NCBI GenBank assembly: GCA_028687575.1
Contig: JAQTZW010000018.1
Location: 1 to 46,404 of the forward strand
DNA length: 46,404 nucleotides
Origin: Gallionella sp.
GTDB lineage: Bacteria; Pseudomonadota; Gammaproteobacteria; Burkholderiales; Gallionellaceae
Direction: 5' to 3'
The position numbers were made by a program, and so were the translations under genes. A model generated the notes under the pieces. The model was not told where the DNA came from. It saw only the letters and a list, made by a program, of their open reading frames with translations, and did no database searches. Below are positions 30,889 to 41,124 of the stretch, piece by piece. The stretch's first letter is position 1. Each line of letters starts with the position of its first letter.

Positions 30889-33159
30889 TTACGAGTCCCG
30901 GTTCGGCGCGATCACGTCGCGATTACCGTTGCTCTGCATGGCCGAGACGATGCCGGCAGCTTCCATCTGTTCTACCAACCGTGCAGCGCGGTTGTAACCG
31001 ATGCGCAACTGGCGCTGTACCAGCGAGATGGAGGCGCGGCGCGATTTTACGACAATCTCTACCGCCTGATCGTAAAGCGGATCGGCTTCCGCGTTCAGCG
31101 TCGGTGCGCCGCCCTCTATGCCCTCATCAGATTCTTCCAGGGAATTCAGCACGCCATCAATGTATTGCGGCCCGGCCTGCGCCTTCAGATGCTCGACGAT
31201 GCGGTGTACTTCCTGATCGGAAACGAACGCGCCATGCACGCGCTGCGGGTAGCCGGTTCCCGGCGGGAGGTAGAGCATGTCGCCCTGCCCGAGCAGCGCC
31301 TCCGCACCCATCTGGTCGAGGATGGTGCGCGAATCTATCTTGCTGGACACCTGGAACGCCACACGGGTCGGCACGTTGGCCTTGATCAGGCCGGTGATCA
31401 CGTCCACCGACGGGCGCTGGGTCGCCAGCACCAGATGGATGCCGGAGGCGCGCGCCTTTTGCGCCAGCCGTGCGATCAACTCCTCGACCTTCTTGCCGAC
31501 CACCATCATCAGGTCGGCCAGCTCATCTATGAACACCACGATCAGCGGCAATTCTTCCAGCGCCTCGGGGTCTTCGGGCGTCAGCGAGAACGGGTTGGGC
31601 AGCGACTCACCCGCCTTGACCGCGTCGCGTATCTGCTGGTTGTAGCCGGCGATGTTGCGTACGCCGAGATGCGACATCAAACGATAGCGCCTGTCCATCT
31701 CCTGCACGCACCAGTTCAGGCCGGCGGCGGCCTGACGCATGTCGGTGACCACCGGGCATAGCAGGTGCGGGATGCCCTCGTAGATGGACAGTTCCAGCAT
31801 CTTGGGGTCTATCAGCATCAGGCGCACCTGCTGCGGTGTCGCCTTGTACAGCAGACTCAAAATCATCGCGTTGATCGCCACCGACTTGCCCGAGCCGGTG
31901 GTGCCCGCCACCAGCACGTGCGGCATCCGCGCCAGATCGGCCACCACCGGCTTGCCGGAAATATCCTTGCCCATCGCGATAGTCAGCATGGAATGCATGT
32001 CGGCATACACTTTGGAGCTAAGAATTTCGGACAGATGCACCATCTGCCGCTTGGCGTTGGGCAGCTCCAGCGCCATGTAGGCCTTGCCGGGGATGGTCTC
32101 GACCAGCCGGATGCTGACCACAGACAGCGCGCGCGCCAGATCCTTGACCAGATTGGTGATCTGGCTGCCTTTCACCCCGACCGCAGGCTCGATCTCGTAG
32201 CGCGTGATCACCGGGCCGGGATAGGCAGACACGACCTTGACCTCGACACCGAAGTCATTCAACTTGCGCTCGATCAGCCGCGAGGTGAATTCCAGCGTCT
32301 CGGCAGAAACCGTTTCAATCTGTTGCGCCTCGCTATCCAGCAGATGCAGTGGCGGCAACGGCGAATCGGGCAATTCCGCGAACAGGGTGATCTGCTTCTC
32401 TTCGCTGGCGCGCGCCGACTTCACCACCTCGACCACCGGCATTTCAATATGAATGGGCTGATGCTCCACCACGCGTTTTTTCTCGACCTCGACCACCGCC
32501 GTGCGCTCGTTCATCGCTTGCGCGCCGATACGTTTGTCCTGATGGGTCTGCCAGTACTGCCGTAGCGCGAGATAGCCGGTTTCTATGCGCTCACCCAGCC
32601 AGTCCATGAAACGCAGCCAGGACAGGCCGCTGAACACGCTGAAGCAGCCTGCCATCAGCGCCAGCAACAGCAAGGTCGCGCCGGTAAAACCCAGCAGATG
32701 GGTCAACGCCCTGCCGAGGATCTCGCCGAACATGCCGCCCGGTGCCATCGGCAGCGCGACTTTCAGGGTGTACAGCCGGATCGACTCCAGCGCACTGCTG
32801 GCCAATAGCAACACCCCGAAACCGCTGACGGAAACCCAAAAAGTACGCTTGCAAAACAGGCTGTCGGCACGCAGCGAGCGATAGCCTGCCCACACCTGTT
32901 GCAGCATGAACAGCACCAGCCACCAGGCGGAGAAACCGAACAGGAAGTACAACAGGTCAGAAAGGTAAGCACCCAGCATACCGGCAGGATTGGCAATCTG
33001 GCTGGCGGCTATGCTATGCGACCAGGCCGGATCAGCCGGGTTATAGCCATACATGGCCACGGCGAAATACACTGCCAGTGCGGACAGCATCAGCCAGCGC
33101 ATCTCGCGCAACAAGGACAACAGCTTGCCGCCCGGCAGATCGCCTGCTGCCTCAGCCAT
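30889..33159 (-). CDS. ftsK: DNA translocase FtsK
   Basis: Septum-anchored motor that pumps chromosome ends toward dif and activates XerCD. 756 residues, shorter than E. coli FtsK because the linker is short. Visible: four membrane segments in the first 185 residues, linker (about 190-280), the alpha/beta motor with Walker A GTTGSGKS (419-426) and Walker [34 protein letters not shown], and the C-terminal winged-helix gamma domain ([22 protein letters not shown]). Its start overlaps the response-regulator stop by eight bases. Confidence 0.96.
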   Translation of the reverse strand: MAEAAGDLPGGKLLSLLREMRWLMLSALAVYFAVAMYGYNPADPAWSHSIAASQIANPAGMLGAYLSDLLYFLFGFSAWWLVLFMLQQVWAGYRSLRADSLFCKRTFWVSVSGFGVLLLASSALESIRLYTLKVALPMAPGGMFGEILGRALTHLLGFTGATLLLLALMAGCFSVFSGLSWLRFMDWLGERIETGYLALRQYWQTHQDKRIGAQAMNERTAVVEVEKKRVVEHQPIHIEMPVVEVVKSARASEEKQITLFAELPDSPLPPLHLLDSEAQQIETVSAETLEFTSRLIERKLNDFGVEVKVVSAYPGPVITRYEIEPAVGVKGSQITNLVKDLARALSVVSIRLVETIPGKAYMALELPNAKRQMVHLSEILSSKVYADMHSMLTIAMGKDISGKPVVADLARMPHVLVAGTTGSGKSVAINAMILSLLYKATPQQVRLMLIDPKMLELSIYEGIPHLLCPVVTDMRQAAAGLNWCVQEMDRRYRLMSHLGVRNIAGYNQQIRDAVKAGESLPNPFSLTPEDPEALEELPLIVVFIDELADLMMVVGKKVEELIARLAQKARASGIHLVLATQRPSVDVITGLIKANVPTRVAFQVSSKIDSRTILDQMGAEALLGQGDMLYLPPGTGYPQRVHGAFVSDQEVHRIVEHLKAQAGPQYIDGVLNSLEESDEGIEGGAPTLNAEADPLYDQAVEIVVKSRRASISLVQRQLRIGYNRAARLVEQMEAAGIVSAMQSNGNRDVIAPNRDS

Positions 33160-33808
33160 GTGTAACCCCGATCAGCCCGAGCTGTTCCGCGACTATTACC
33201 GCTTCGACCCGACTATTGACGTTCAACGCCTGATTGGCCGCCGCGACGTGTATCTTCACCGTCCCCTCGGCCAGATTTATGGTGGAAGCGATTTCCTTGT
33301 TGCTCATGCCCGCACACAAGTGCCGTAACACCTCCAATTGGCGAGGCGTCAGGCCATGGCTATTGGCGACCTGGTGGTTGCGCTTGTCATCATGCATAAG
33401 CTCACTGTTGGCATGACGCAGAATCTCCGGCGGCACATAGACACCGCCCGCCAGCACCAGCTTCAACGCGTTTAGCATGGTCTGCGCGCTGGAACTTTTA
33501 CAGACGAAGCCCGTTGCACCCGAGTTCATAACTTTCTCGATATTGACGCTGTCCTCTTCGGCGGAAACCACCACCACCGGGATATGCGGAAAACGACGAT
33601 GGAAATAGGCAACTGACTTGGGACCGGTACTGCCGGGCATATGCAAATCCAGCAAGGCCATGTCCAGCTCGGGATGTTTGCTAGCCAATTGCATCGCGAC
33701 CTGGAAATCAGGCGCTTCCAGTATTTCCACACGTTCAGCCAGTTGCTGCAATACATAACGCAAGCCGTCGCGGAACAGCGCATGATCATCTGCCAGCAAA
33801 ATTTTCAT
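33152..33808 (-). CDS. NarL/LuxR-type response regulator
   Basis: 218 residues. Receiver domain (1-120) with acidic pair DD at 7-8, phospho-acceptor Asp54 in LLDLHMPG, and Lys at CKSS; then LuxR-type helix-turn-helix [36 protein letters not shown] (about 152-187). Follows the sensor kinase gene by 73 bases, so the two form a likely pair. Targets are unknown. It is on the same strand and overlaps ftsK, which suggests that ftsK is transcribed from this upstream unit. Confidence 0.9.
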   Translation of the reverse strand: MKILLADDHALFRDGLRYVLQQLAERVEILEAPDFQVAMQLASKHPELDMALLDLHMPGSTGPKSVAYFHRRFPHIPVVVVSAEEDSVNIEKVMNSGATGFVCKSSSAQTMLNALKLVLAGGVYVPPEILRHANSELMHDDKRNHQVANSHGLTPRQLEVLRHLCAGMSNKEIASTINLAEGTVKIHVAAANQALNVNSRVEAVIVAEQLGLIGVTHG

Positions 33809-33881
33809 TCATCCCCCCGACTCCAGCCACTTGGCATCCAGCCTAATCATAACATCCGGCAGGCGCGATATTCGAACATCG

Positions 33882-35261
33882 TCAGCCCTGATTGCCAAGT
33901 GCCGACACCCCGTCATCCGCCTGTGGCAAGGGGATCACCATCACGAAATTCGTTCCCACGTCCGGCACTGAGCTCACCTGCAAATGCAGCCCCAGCAACT
34001 GATCCAGCCTTTTGACGATGGACAGCCCCAACCCCAGCCCTCTGCGGCGGTCACGCTGCTGATTGCCCACCTGGTAATATTCCTCGAAGATATGCGGTAG
34101 AAATTCCGGCGCGATACCCACCCCGGTATCCTGCACGACCAGTTGCACCCCACCTTCGATTTGCCTGCACAATAGCGACACGCTGCCCTGGTGGGTGTGA
34201 CGCAACGCGTTGCTGAGCAGGTTGCGCAACACCAGCTCCAGCAACATCGCATCGGTATGCACTTTCACATCACAACCGCTCACTTCCAGCGTCAGCCCTT
34301 GCTTGATGGCGAATACCTCAAACTCATCGTGCAATCTGTTCAATAGTTGTTTTAGACTGAAAGTCGCCAGGCAAGGTTTGATGGCACCAGCATCAAGCCT
34401 TGAGACATCCAGCAGCGTATTGAGCATATTGCTCAATGCCTCGACGGAAATTTCAACCTTGTGGCAAATATTCCTGCCTGCCTCATCCTGCACATGAATT
34501 TTTAGCGCCTCAACCAGCAGCGCCAGCGCATGCACCGGCTGCCTGAGATCGTGGCTGGCCGCTGCCAGGAAACGGGATTTCACCTGGCTTGCCTGTTCGG
34601 CGCGCTGTTTTTCTTCGGTCAACTGCCCGACTAGCGACTCGTTTTCCAGCGCGCGCTGCAGCGACAACTCGAAAGTTCCGCCTAATTCTCGGCCCGCTTT
34701 GAGCAAAAACCCCCAGTACACCATCAGCAGACCGGCCAGAATCATATGGTCGCGGTCACCGAACATCATGCACGCCAACACCAGTGGCCACGTCATCAGC
34801 GTGATGAAGATGTACAACGAGGGAGGAAAGACTGGATTGGACGTGGCAGCCCCCGCCCCCAGTCCGAGAAACACGCACAGCACCAGCGCCTGATAGGTGA
34901 TGCCGGTCGAGGCCAGCATCAGAAAACCGCCCACGCCCCATATCACCGCCGCCAGCGCGACACTCAGAATTAACCGGCCGCACCAGTAACGGCATTCTTC
35001 AAGCGTGCTGATGGCACCGACATCGCGCCATGCGTAATACGCTTCCAGCATCAACTCAACGAACAGCACGCCGCCCCACCACAACAGAATGGACCGATCC
35101 ATCGCATTCCACAGCAGCGCGACCAGCATTGCAGCCACCAGCAGCTGCGAAACTATCAGTTCCGGGTAGGAACGCAGCCGCTCGCGTATCTGCTCGACGC
35201 GGACGGCAAGATTGCCCCCGTTAATCTCGAATGAGAACAGCCTTGCCAGCGCGGCCCACAT
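33882..35261 (-). CDS. Membrane sensor histidine kinase
   Basis: 459 residues. Five or six hydrophobic segments between about 38 and 190 with very short loops, so the sensed signal is probably in or at the membrane; no PAS or large periplasmic domain. Then a coiled coil (about 200-228), H box AAASHDLRQPVHAL with His237, N box NLLSNALRH, G1 DTGVGIAPE, F region and G2 GLGLGLSIV. The H box with DLRQP is typical of kinases that carry a receiver at the C-terminus, but here the protein ends soon after the ATPase domain and the receiver is a separate gene downstream. Three bases after the Sco gene. Confidence 0.88.
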   Translation of the reverse strand: MWAALARLFSFEINGGNLAVRVEQIRERLRSYPELIVSQLLVAAMLVALLWNAMDRSILLWWGGVLFVELMLEAYYAWRDVGAISTLEECRYWCGRLILSVALAAVIWGVGGFLMLASTGITYQALVLCVFLGLGAGAATSNPVFPPSLYIFITLMTWPLVLACMMFGDRDHMILAGLLMVYWGFLLKAGRELGGTFELSLQRALENESLVGQLTEEKQRAEQASQVKSRFLAAASHDLRQPVHALALLVEALKIHVQDEAGRNICHKVEISVEALSNMLNTLLDVSRLDAGAIKPCLATFSLKQLLNRLHDEFEVFAIKQGLTLEVSGCDVKVHTDAMLLELVLRNLLSNALRHTHQGSVSLLCRQIEGGVQLVVQDTGVGIAPEFLPHIFEEYYQVGNQQRDRRRGLGLGLSIVKRLDQLLGLHLQVSSVPDVGTNFVMVIPLPQADDGVSALGNQG

Positions 35262-35264
35262 GAC

Positions 35265-35852
35265 TCAAGACGCACCCAGCGCCAACAGCAATTTGATGTC
35301 CTGCGCCAGCCAATCGGCACTCTGCCCATAGGGCGCCAACAGCCGCACGCGGCCTTGGGTATCTATCAGATAGGTCCCAGCACTATGATCCACGTTGTAG
35401 CCGGATTTTGTCGGCTGCTTTTGATACACCACCTTGAAGGCATCAGCCGCCTGCGCAGTGGCAGCCGCATCGCCATACAAACCCAAGAAGGACGGATCAA
35501 AGGCCGGCACATACTTCGCCAGTAAAGCCGGCGTATCGCGTTCCGGGTCTACCGTGACGAACAACACCTGGACCTTTTCCGCATCCTTGCCCAGCATTTC
35601 CATCGTTTGGCGCAAATCGGCCATGGTGGTCGGACAGACATCCGGGCAATGGATGTAGCCGAAGAACAGTACCACCACCTTACCGCGAAAATCCGCCAGC
35701 GTGCGCGGCTTGCCATTGAAATCCTTCAGACTAAAATTGGCCTGTGCGTATTTGTCGGTCACCTCGGCGGCGTGGAATGGTGACGGCAACTTGGGCTCAC
35801 CGCAGCCCGCCAACAGCAACATGCAAATCAACAGCAGATTACGCAGCCACAT
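35265..35852 (-). CDS. Sco1/SenC/PrrC family copper chaperone lipoprotein
   Basis: 195 residues. Lipobox LLAGC with Cys17; thioredoxin-like fold with the copper ligands CPDVC (Cys69, Cys73) and a conserved His156 in NVDHSAG. Sco proteins deliver copper to, or reduce, the CuA site of cytochrome oxidases or support cbb3 assembly. It overlaps the upstream TauE/SafE-like gene by 14 bases, a pairing that fits oxidase maturation, although no oxidase gene is in the window. Confidence 0.93.
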   Translation of the reverse strand: MWLRNLLLICMLLLAGCGEPKLPSPFHAAEVTDKYAQANFSLKDFNGKPRTLADFRGKVVVLFFGYIHCPDVCPTTMADLRQTMEMLGKDAEKVQVLFVTVDPERDTPALLAKYVPAFDPSFLGLYGDAAATAQAADAFKVVYQKQPTKSGYNVDHSAGTYLIDTQGRVRLLAPYGQSADWLAQDIKLLLALGAS

Positions 35853-36549
35853 GACAACTCCCCGCCCATCCGTTTACATAGAAGGTGTAGCCCACCTTGA
35901 TCAGGCCATACACACCGAAACCGGCCACCAACAAGCCAGCTGCCAATCTAACCTGACGCGATTGCACCCAGCGCTTGATACTTTCCCAAAACAGTCCGAT
36001 CAACAACAGGTTGGGCAGCGTGCCCAGCCCGAAGGCCAACATCACCAGCGCGCCGCTTTTCGCGTGCCCGGTCGCCAGTGCCGTGACCAGCACGCTGTAC
36101 ACCAGACCGCACGGCATCCAGCCCCACAGCGTACCGAGCAAAAAGGCACGTTGCGGGGTGGCGACCGGAAACAGCCCGCGTGTCAGCGGCTGGATGCGCT
36201 GCCATAGCAACTTGCCCGCCCCTTCGATGCGCCGCACCACGCCCCACAAGCCAGCCAGGTACATACCCAAAGCCACCAGCATCAGGCTGGACAGCGCGAA
36301 CAGCAGATGCTGCACCGGCACCTGGTCGCGCAACAGCATACCGGCCTGCCCCAAAGCACCAACCAGCGCACCGGCCAGCGTGTAGCTCGTCACCCGTCCC
36401 GTACTGTAGGCCAGATGGAACGGCCAGCGCGCACCGCCCGGCGGCAGTTGCCCGGTGAGGATGCCGACGATACTGCCGCACATGCCCAGACAATGCACAC
36501 CGCCCAACAGTCCAACGAAAAATACCGCGATGATGCTGAATTCAGTCAT
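35839..36549 (-). CDS. TauE/SafE-like membrane protein, putative metal/oxidase maturation (CcoI-neighbour type)
   Basis: 236 residues, six or so hydrophobic segments. The N-terminal GGVHCLGMCGSIVG (15-28) and LGTLWGWMPCGLVYSVL in the middle are the paired Cys-containing motifs of the short family often annotated as sulfite exporter TauE/SafE or cytochrome c biogenesis (DsbD-like) and found near cbb3 oxidase and Sco genes. Copper or thiol transfer across the inner membrane is a reasonable guess; the substrate is not proven. It sits ten bases after bioD. Confidence 0.78.
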   Translation of the reverse strand: MTEFSIIAVFFVGLLGGVHCLGMCGSIVGILTGQLPPGGARWPFHLAYSTGRVTSYTLAGALVGALGQAGMLLRDQVPVQHLLFALSSLMLVALGMYLAGLWGVVRRIEGAGKLLWQRIQPLTRGLFPVATPQRAFLLGTLWGWMPCGLVYSVLVTALATGHAKSGALVMLAFGLGTLPNLLLIGLFWESIKRWVQSRQVRLAAGLLVAGFGVYGLIKVGYTFYVNGWAGSCHVAA

Positions 36550-36559
36550 GTCCTATTTC

Positions 36560-37237
36560 TCACACTTTGCCCGCCGCCAGCAATCCGAGATCAAGACAGG
36601 CGGCAACCTCATGCACTTGAGGCGCTGCTCCCAGATGCGGCACGATGCCCAGCAGCGGCGCATCCAGACGTTGTTGTAAAGCGGCGATATTCTCATCCCG
36701 CATGGACATCTGTCCATCCACGCAATTGGCCACCCAGCCCGCCAGCGGGAGGCCAGCGGCGGCGATGGCGCGCGCGGTGAGCAGCGCATGATTCAGGCAG
36801 CCCAAGCGCAAACCAACCACCAGAATCACCGGCAAGCCCAACAGCCTTGCCATGTCCACGCTATCCTCGCGCTCGTTCAGCGGCACACAGAAGCCGCCCG
36901 CCCCCTCCACGACCACCGCATCCGACAGCCCAGCCAGTTCGCGGTAAGACTCGACGATACGCTGCAGATTGATACGTACGCCGATGAAACGCGCGGCCAG
37001 ATGGGGTGCCACCGGCTGCGGAAAACAATAGGGATTCACCTGTCCGTAGGTGACTTGCACGTTGGCCGCCGCACGCAGCCGCAGCGCATCCTCGTTTTTC
37101 TCGCTGTCGTCACATCCCGCTGCCACCGGCTTGAAACCGGCCACCGTCTTGCCCTGTGCGGCCAGACCGTGCAACAGCGCGCAACTGATCAGTGTCTTGC
37201 CGACATCGGTGTCGGTTCCGGTAACGAAGTAACTCAT
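36560..37237 (-). CDS. bioD: Dethiobiotin synthetase
   Basis: ATP-dependent ring closure of 7,8-diaminopelargonate with CO2 to dethiobiotin. 225 residues from ATG 37237, which overlaps the bioC stop as ATGA; the frame open far upstream is a shadow of bioC. Visible: P loop GTDTDVGKT (7-15), FKPVAAGC, VEGAGGFCVPL and VVGLRLGCLNHALLT. Last of five bio genes. Confidence 0.95.
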   Translation of the reverse strand: MSYFVTGTDTDVGKTLISCALLHGLAAQGKTVAGFKPVAAGCDDSEKNEDALRLRAAANVQVTYGQVNPYCFPQPVAPHLAARFIGVRINLQRIVESYRELAGLSDAVVVEGAGGFCVPLNEREDSVDMARLLGLPVILVVGLRLGCLNHALLTARAIAAAGLPLAGWVANCVDGQMSMRDENIAALQQRLDAPLLGIVPHLGAAPQVHEVAACLDLGLLAAGKV

Positions 37238-38106
37238 TTGATCCTGAAATCGGTCTTGATGATCGCCCGGCCATCCGCCAGATTCTTGGGTTTGGGCTTC
37301 CACGCATGGCCGTACACCACCTCGTAGGTGGCGGGCAGTTTGCCGTCGCGGCGCAGCTTTTCGTAATTCTCCAGCAGCCGCGCCCAGGCCTGTTTGCCCA
37401 TCAAGCCCTGAGCGCGCCCAGCGGTGGCGTTGTTGGCACCGATCGCCTTCAAGTCGTGCAGCACGCCGCGCACGTCCTCGTAGGTCAGCGTGAAATACTC
37501 CATATCCATCACCGGCTCGGCGAAACCGGCTGCCACCAGCATGTCGCCCATGTCGTGCATGTCGGCGAAGCGGTTGAGGTGATTGTGTCCGTCCACCCCG
37601 GCAAACGCCTGGCGCAATTCGCGCAGGGTGTCCGGTCCGAAGGTGCTGAACATCAGCAACCCGTCCACTTTCAGCACACGGTTCAGCTCGACGAAGGTCG
37701 CCGGCAGGTCGTTGCACCACTGCACCGCCAGATTGGACCAGATCATCTCCACGCTGCCGGATGCCAGTGGCAGGGCTTCCACATCGGCGCACAGCGGCAT
37801 TTGCCGGGTGCTGCCGAACAGCTTTTGCCACCAGCCGGCGCGGCTGCGCGCGTTCTGCAACATGCCGATGGCGATGTCCAGCGACACCAGTTGCGCCGCA
37901 GGATATTTCTCGGCCAACTGACGGCCGCCCCAGCCCGTGCCGCTGCCCGCGTCCAGTATCCGCGCCGGTTGCAGCTTGATGTATTCGAGGCGCTCCAGCA
38001 TCCGTGTGCACACCTCGCGCTGCAACACCGCCGTCGCATCATAGTCTGCCGCCGCACGGCTGAAGGCGCGGCGCACCTGTCGTTTGTCTATCAGGTATTC
38101 ACTCAT
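37234..38106 (-). CDS. bioC: Malonyl-ACP O-methyltransferase
   Basis: SAM-dependent methylation of malonyl-ACP, which disguises it so that fatty-acid synthesis can build the pimeloyl chain. 290 residues from ATG 38106 (a GTG two codons earlier is possible). Visible: VRRAFSRAAADYDATAVLQREV, the BioC N-terminus, SAM motif ILDAGSGTGWGG, LPLASGSVEMIWSNLAVQWC, and GLLMFSTFGPDTLRELR. Overlaps the bioH end by eight bases. Confidence 0.95.
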   Translation of the reverse strand: MSEYLIDKRQVRRAFSRAAADYDATAVLQREVCTRMLERLEYIKLQPARILDAGSGTGWGGRQLAEKYPAAQLVSLDIAIGMLQNARSRAGWWQKLFGSTRQMPLCADVEALPLASGSVEMIWSNLAVQWCNDLPATFVELNRVLKVDGLLMFSTFGPDTLRELRQAFAGVDGHNHLNRFADMHDMGDMLVAAGFAEPVMDMEYFTLTYEDVRGVLHDLKAIGANNATAGRAQGLMGKQAWARLLENYEKLRRDGKLPATYEVVYGHAWKPKPKNLADGRAIIKTDFRIK

Positions 38107-38896
38107 GGTCACATTCTTGCAAAAAATCCAGCAGGCAGGCGACGAACGCTTCGGGATGCGATAAGAACGGCGCGTGCGCCGCGCCCGCTATCGCCGCCAG
38201 CCGCGCCTGCGGCATCCGTTCCGCGAGGTATTCCGAGGCCGGCAAAGGCGTGAGGGTATCACGAACACCGGCCAGCACCAGCGTCGGCTGACAGACTGCC
38301 GACAACGTGGCACGTTGATCGCTGTCGCGCAGGATGTCCAGCCCGGCCTGCAACGCCGCCAGATCGGGTTCGCCGCGCGCCAGCAAACTGGTGCGCAACA
38401 CCGCCAGCAACTCGCGCTCCTGCTCGCTGCCGCGCAGTTGCAGCGACAGGAAGCGGCGCAGGGTTTGCAGATAATTCTGTTGCAGCGCCGCGGCGAACGC
38501 CTCCAGCGTGGCCGGGGCCATCGCGCAGTCCCAGCCGTCCTGCTGCACGAAACACGGCGTGGACGACACCAGCACCAGTCGGCTGATCTGGTCGGGATGG
38601 CGCACCGCCCAGCGCAGCGCGACCTGCCCGCCCAGCGACCAGCCGCATACCGTCAGCGGCGCTTCCCCGGCGAATCGTTCGGCCAGCGCCGCCACCACGC
38701 GATCGAGCGTGAACGGCGACCCGCCGGCGTCTCCCTTCCCGCTAAAACCATGCCCCGGCAAATCCACCGCCAGTACGCGATGCTGTTGCGCCAACCGCTC
38801 CAGCACACCGCCCCACATGCCGCCGTGCATCCCCCAGCCGTGGATGAACAGCAGCGACGCGCCCGTGCCGCCTATCTCGTCAACGTGCAATGTCAT
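38099..38896 (-). CDS. bioH: Pimeloyl-ACP methyl ester carboxylesterase
   Basis: Alpha/beta-hydrolase that removes the methyl group added by BioC, ending chain growth. 265 residues. Visible: LLFIHGWGMHGGMW oxyanion region, nucleophile Ser87 in CGWSLGGQ, Asp213 in GVRDTLTP and His241 in GAAHAPFLSHP. Sits between bioF (17-base overlap) and bioC. Confidence 0.94.
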   Translation of the reverse strand: MTLHVDEIGGTGASLLFIHGWGMHGGMWGGVLERLAQQHRVLAVDLPGHGFSGKGDAGGSPFTLDRVVAALAERFAGEAPLTVCGWSLGGQVALRWAVRHPDQISRLVLVSSTPCFVQQDGWDCAMAPATLEAFAAALQQNYLQTLRRFLSLQLRGSEQERELLAVLRTSLLARGEPDLAALQAGLDILRDSDQRATLSAVCQPTLVLAGVRDTLTPLPASEYLAERMPQARLAAIAGAAHAPFLSHPEAFVACLLDFLQECDHE

Positions 38897-40034
38897 GCAA
38901 TGCCTCGATCAATTTGTCCACGTCGGCTGCGCTGTGCGCCGCCGACAACGTGATGCGCAGCCGCGCCGTGCCCGCCGGCACGGTGGGCGGGCGGATCGCC
39001 GCGACCCAGATGCCGCGCTCGCGCAGCGCCAGACTCAAATCCAGCGCCGCCTGATTGTCGCCCACCAACAGCGGCTGGATGGCGGTGTCCGACGGCATCG
39101 GTGTCCACGGCAACCCCTGCAAACCCTGCCGCAGCCTCGCAATCAGCGCACGCAAGCGGTCGCGCCGCGCATCGCCGCCGCGTATCAGCGCCAGACTTTC
39201 CAGCAGTGCGACCGACAGCGCGGGCGGCGTGGCGGTGGTATAGACATAGCTACGTGCCGCGTTGACCAGCGTCTCGATCACCACCGCCTCGGCAGCAACG
39301 AACGCGCCGAACACCCCCGCCGCCTTGCCCAGCGTCGCCATGTAGAGGATGCGGGGGGAATCCAGCCCGAAATGCGACAACGAACCCCGCCCCTGTTCAC
39401 CCAGCACACCGAAGCCGTGCGCGTCGTCCACCAGCAGCCAGGCATCGTATTGCTCGCACAGCGCCAGCAGTTCGGGCAGGGGTGCGATGTCGCCGTCCAT
39501 GCTGAACACCGCATCGGTGATGACCAGCTTTCTGCCGCTGGTCACGCGCTGCAACTGCGATTCGAGATGGGCAAGGTCGGCGTGGCGATAGCGTTGCACC
39601 TCGGCGCGCGACAGCAGCATCGCGTCATTCAGCGAGGCGTGGTTGAGTTTGTCGGCGAACACCGTGTCGCCGCGCCCGACCAGTGCCTGCACCACGCCCA
39701 GATTGGCCATGTAGCCGGTGGAAAACAGCAGTGCGTCAGGTTTCCCGACGAAGGCCGCCAGTTCCTGCTCCAACTGTTCGTGCGGCGAAAAATGCCCGCA
39801 CACCAGATGCGCCGCCCCCGCGCCCACGCCCCATTGCCGGACACCGCCGATCAGCGCGTCTGCGAGTTGCGGCGCATGTGCCAGCCCCAGATAATCGTTG
39901 CTACAAAAGGCTAGGTACGGCGTGCCGCCTACGACGATATGCGGCGACTGCGGCGTGGAAACCGTGCGCCGCTGACGCAACAGCCCCTGTGCGGCGCGGA
40001 CATCAAGTTGCTGCTGAAGTTCGGAAAAAGGCAT
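38880..40034 (-). CDS. bioF: 8-amino-7-oxononanoate synthase
   Basis: PLP enzyme that condenses pimeloyl-ACP with L-alanine. 384 residues. Visible: YLAFCSNDYLGLA, GAGAAHLVCGHFSPHEQLE, FSTGYMANLG, DKLNHASLNDA, VDDAHGFGVLG, and the PLP lysine Lys237 in TLGKAAG. AGG lies six bases before the ATG; bioB ends 15 bases upstream. Confidence 0.96.
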   Translation of the reverse strand: MPFSELQQQLDVRAAQGLLRQRRTVSTPQSPHIVVGGTPYLAFCSNDYLGLAHAPQLADALIGGVRQWGVGAGAAHLVCGHFSPHEQLEQELAAFVGKPDALLFSTGYMANLGVVQALVGRGDTVFADKLNHASLNDAMLLSRAEVQRYRHADLAHLESQLQRVTSGRKLVITDAVFSMDGDIAPLPELLALCEQYDAWLLVDDAHGFGVLGEQGRGSLSHFGLDSPRILYMATLGKAAGVFGAFVAAEAVVIETLVNAARSYVYTTATPPALSVALLESLALIRGGDARRDRLRALIARLRQGLQGLPWTPMPSDTAIQPLLVGDNQAALDLSLALRERGIWVAAIRPPTVPAGTARLRITLSAAHSAADVDKLIEALHDIAR

Positions 40035-40049
40035 GGGATGCCTAGTGCA

Positions 40050-41054
40050 TCAATGTTGCTCAGCGAACGGATACATCCCCAATTTATCCATCAGTGCGCG
40101 GTCGCGTTCGACTTCCGGGTTGCCGGTGGTGAGCAGCTGTTCACCGTAGAAGATGGAGTTGGCCCCGGCCAGAAAGCACAGCGCCTGTACCGCGTCGGAC
40201 ATCTGCTGACGACCGGCGGACAGCCGCACGCGGGCGGTGGGCATGGTGATGCGCGCCACCGCGATGGTGCGCACGAAATCGAGCGGATCGAGGTCGGCCT
40301 GATTGGCCAGCGGCGTGCCTTCCACTTTGACCAGATTGTTGATCGGCACGCTCTCGGGATAAGGCTCCATGTTGGCCAGTTGCGCGACCAGCCCGGCGCG
40401 CTGCGTCAGGTTTTCGCCCATGCCGATGATGCCGCCGCTGCACACGTGCATGCCGGCGCGGCGCACGCGCTCCAGCGTGTCCAGCCTGTCCTGATAGTCG
40501 CGGGTGCTGATGATGTCGCCGTAGAATTCCGGCGCGGTATCCAGATTGTGGTTGTAGTAGTCCAGACCCGCCTCTTTGAGTTGTTCGGTCTGCTCGTCAT
40601 TCAGCATCCCCAGCGTCGCACAGGTTTCCAGGCCCAGACCGCGCACCGCCTTGACCATCTCGACCACGCTCTGCATGTCTTCGGCGCTGGGTTCGCGCCA
40701 GGCCGCGCCCATGCAGAACCGGTCCGCGCCGGCCTGTTGCGCGGCCTTGGCGGCAGTGATCACCGCGTCCAGCTCCAGCATTTTGCGGTTCTCCACGCCA
40801 GCCTCATGGAACGCCGACTGCGGGCAATAGCCGCAATCCTCGGAACAGCCGCCGGTCTTGATGGACAGCAGCGTGGAGAGTTGCACCTGGTTGGGGTCGA
40901 AATGCTCACGGTGCACCTGCTGGGCGCGGTACATCAGGTCGGCGAACGGCAGCTCGAACAGCGCCTCCACCTCGGCCACGCTCCAGCGCTGCGGCTGAGT
41001 CGGCGCGGTGGCGTGTTTGGCATGGGAATGAAAATGGATGGTCTGGGTGCTCAT
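40050..41054 (-). CDS. bioB: Biotin synthase
   Basis: Radical-SAM enzyme inserting sulfur into dethiobiotin. 334 residues from ATG 41054 ([11 protein letters not shown]). The frame extends 16 codons further to a run of ATG codons at 41102-41096, but these have no ribosome site and coincide with the likely promoter. Visible: [10 protein letters not shown] with the three cysteines of the 4Fe-4S cluster, and [16 protein letters not shown]; the Cys/Arg ligands of the second cluster region ([17 protein letters not shown]) are also present. First gene of the bio operon. Confidence 0.95.
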   Translation of the reverse strand: MSTQTIHFHSHAKHATAPTQPQRWSVAEVEALFELPFADLMYRAQQVHREHFDPNQVQLSTLLSIKTGGCSEDCGYCPQSAFHEAGVENRKMLELDAVITAAKAAQQAGADRFCMGAAWREPSAEDMQSVVEMVKAVRGLGLETCATLGMLNDEQTEQLKEAGLDYYNHNLDTAPEFYGDIISTRDYQDRLDTLERVRRAGMHVCSGGIIGMGENLTQRAGLVAQLANMEPYPESVPINNLVKVEGTPLANQADLDPLDFVRTIAVARITMPTARVRLSAGRQQMSDAVQALCFLAGANSIFYGEQLLTTGNPEVERDRALMDKLGMYPFAEQH

Positions 41055-41094
41055 GGTGGGCTTTACCGGTAAGATGCGAATGAAGTAGCCGCGC

Positions 41095-41124
41095 ATCATC
41101 ATGGAAAGGACAATCTCTTGTCAA
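41095..41124 (-). promoter_or_regulatory. Possible bioB promoter
   Basis: On the minus strand TTGACA (41119-41124) and GATGAT (41095-41100) are 18 bases apart. The -35 is perfect, the -10 matches four of six. A start near 41088 would leave a leader of about 35 bases before the chosen bioB ATG. No BirA or BioR operator was recognised. Confidence 0.35.

Noticed and set aside
37238..38011. Long N-terminal extension of the bioD frame
   Set aside because: The sequence before MSYFVTGTDTDVGKT is the bioC gene read in another frame; the ATGA overlap fixes the bioD start at 37237.
38508..39914. Plus-strand open frame opposite bioH and bioF
   Set aside because: Antisense shadow of two well-supported genes, without domain signatures or a ribosome site. 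The same holds for 37306-38253, 28860-30182, 27409-28698 and 24801-25961.
41055..41117. Biotin-related riboswitch or BirA operator upstream of bioB
   Set aside because: The leader is too short for a riboswitch and no TTGTAAACC-type half-sites were seen.
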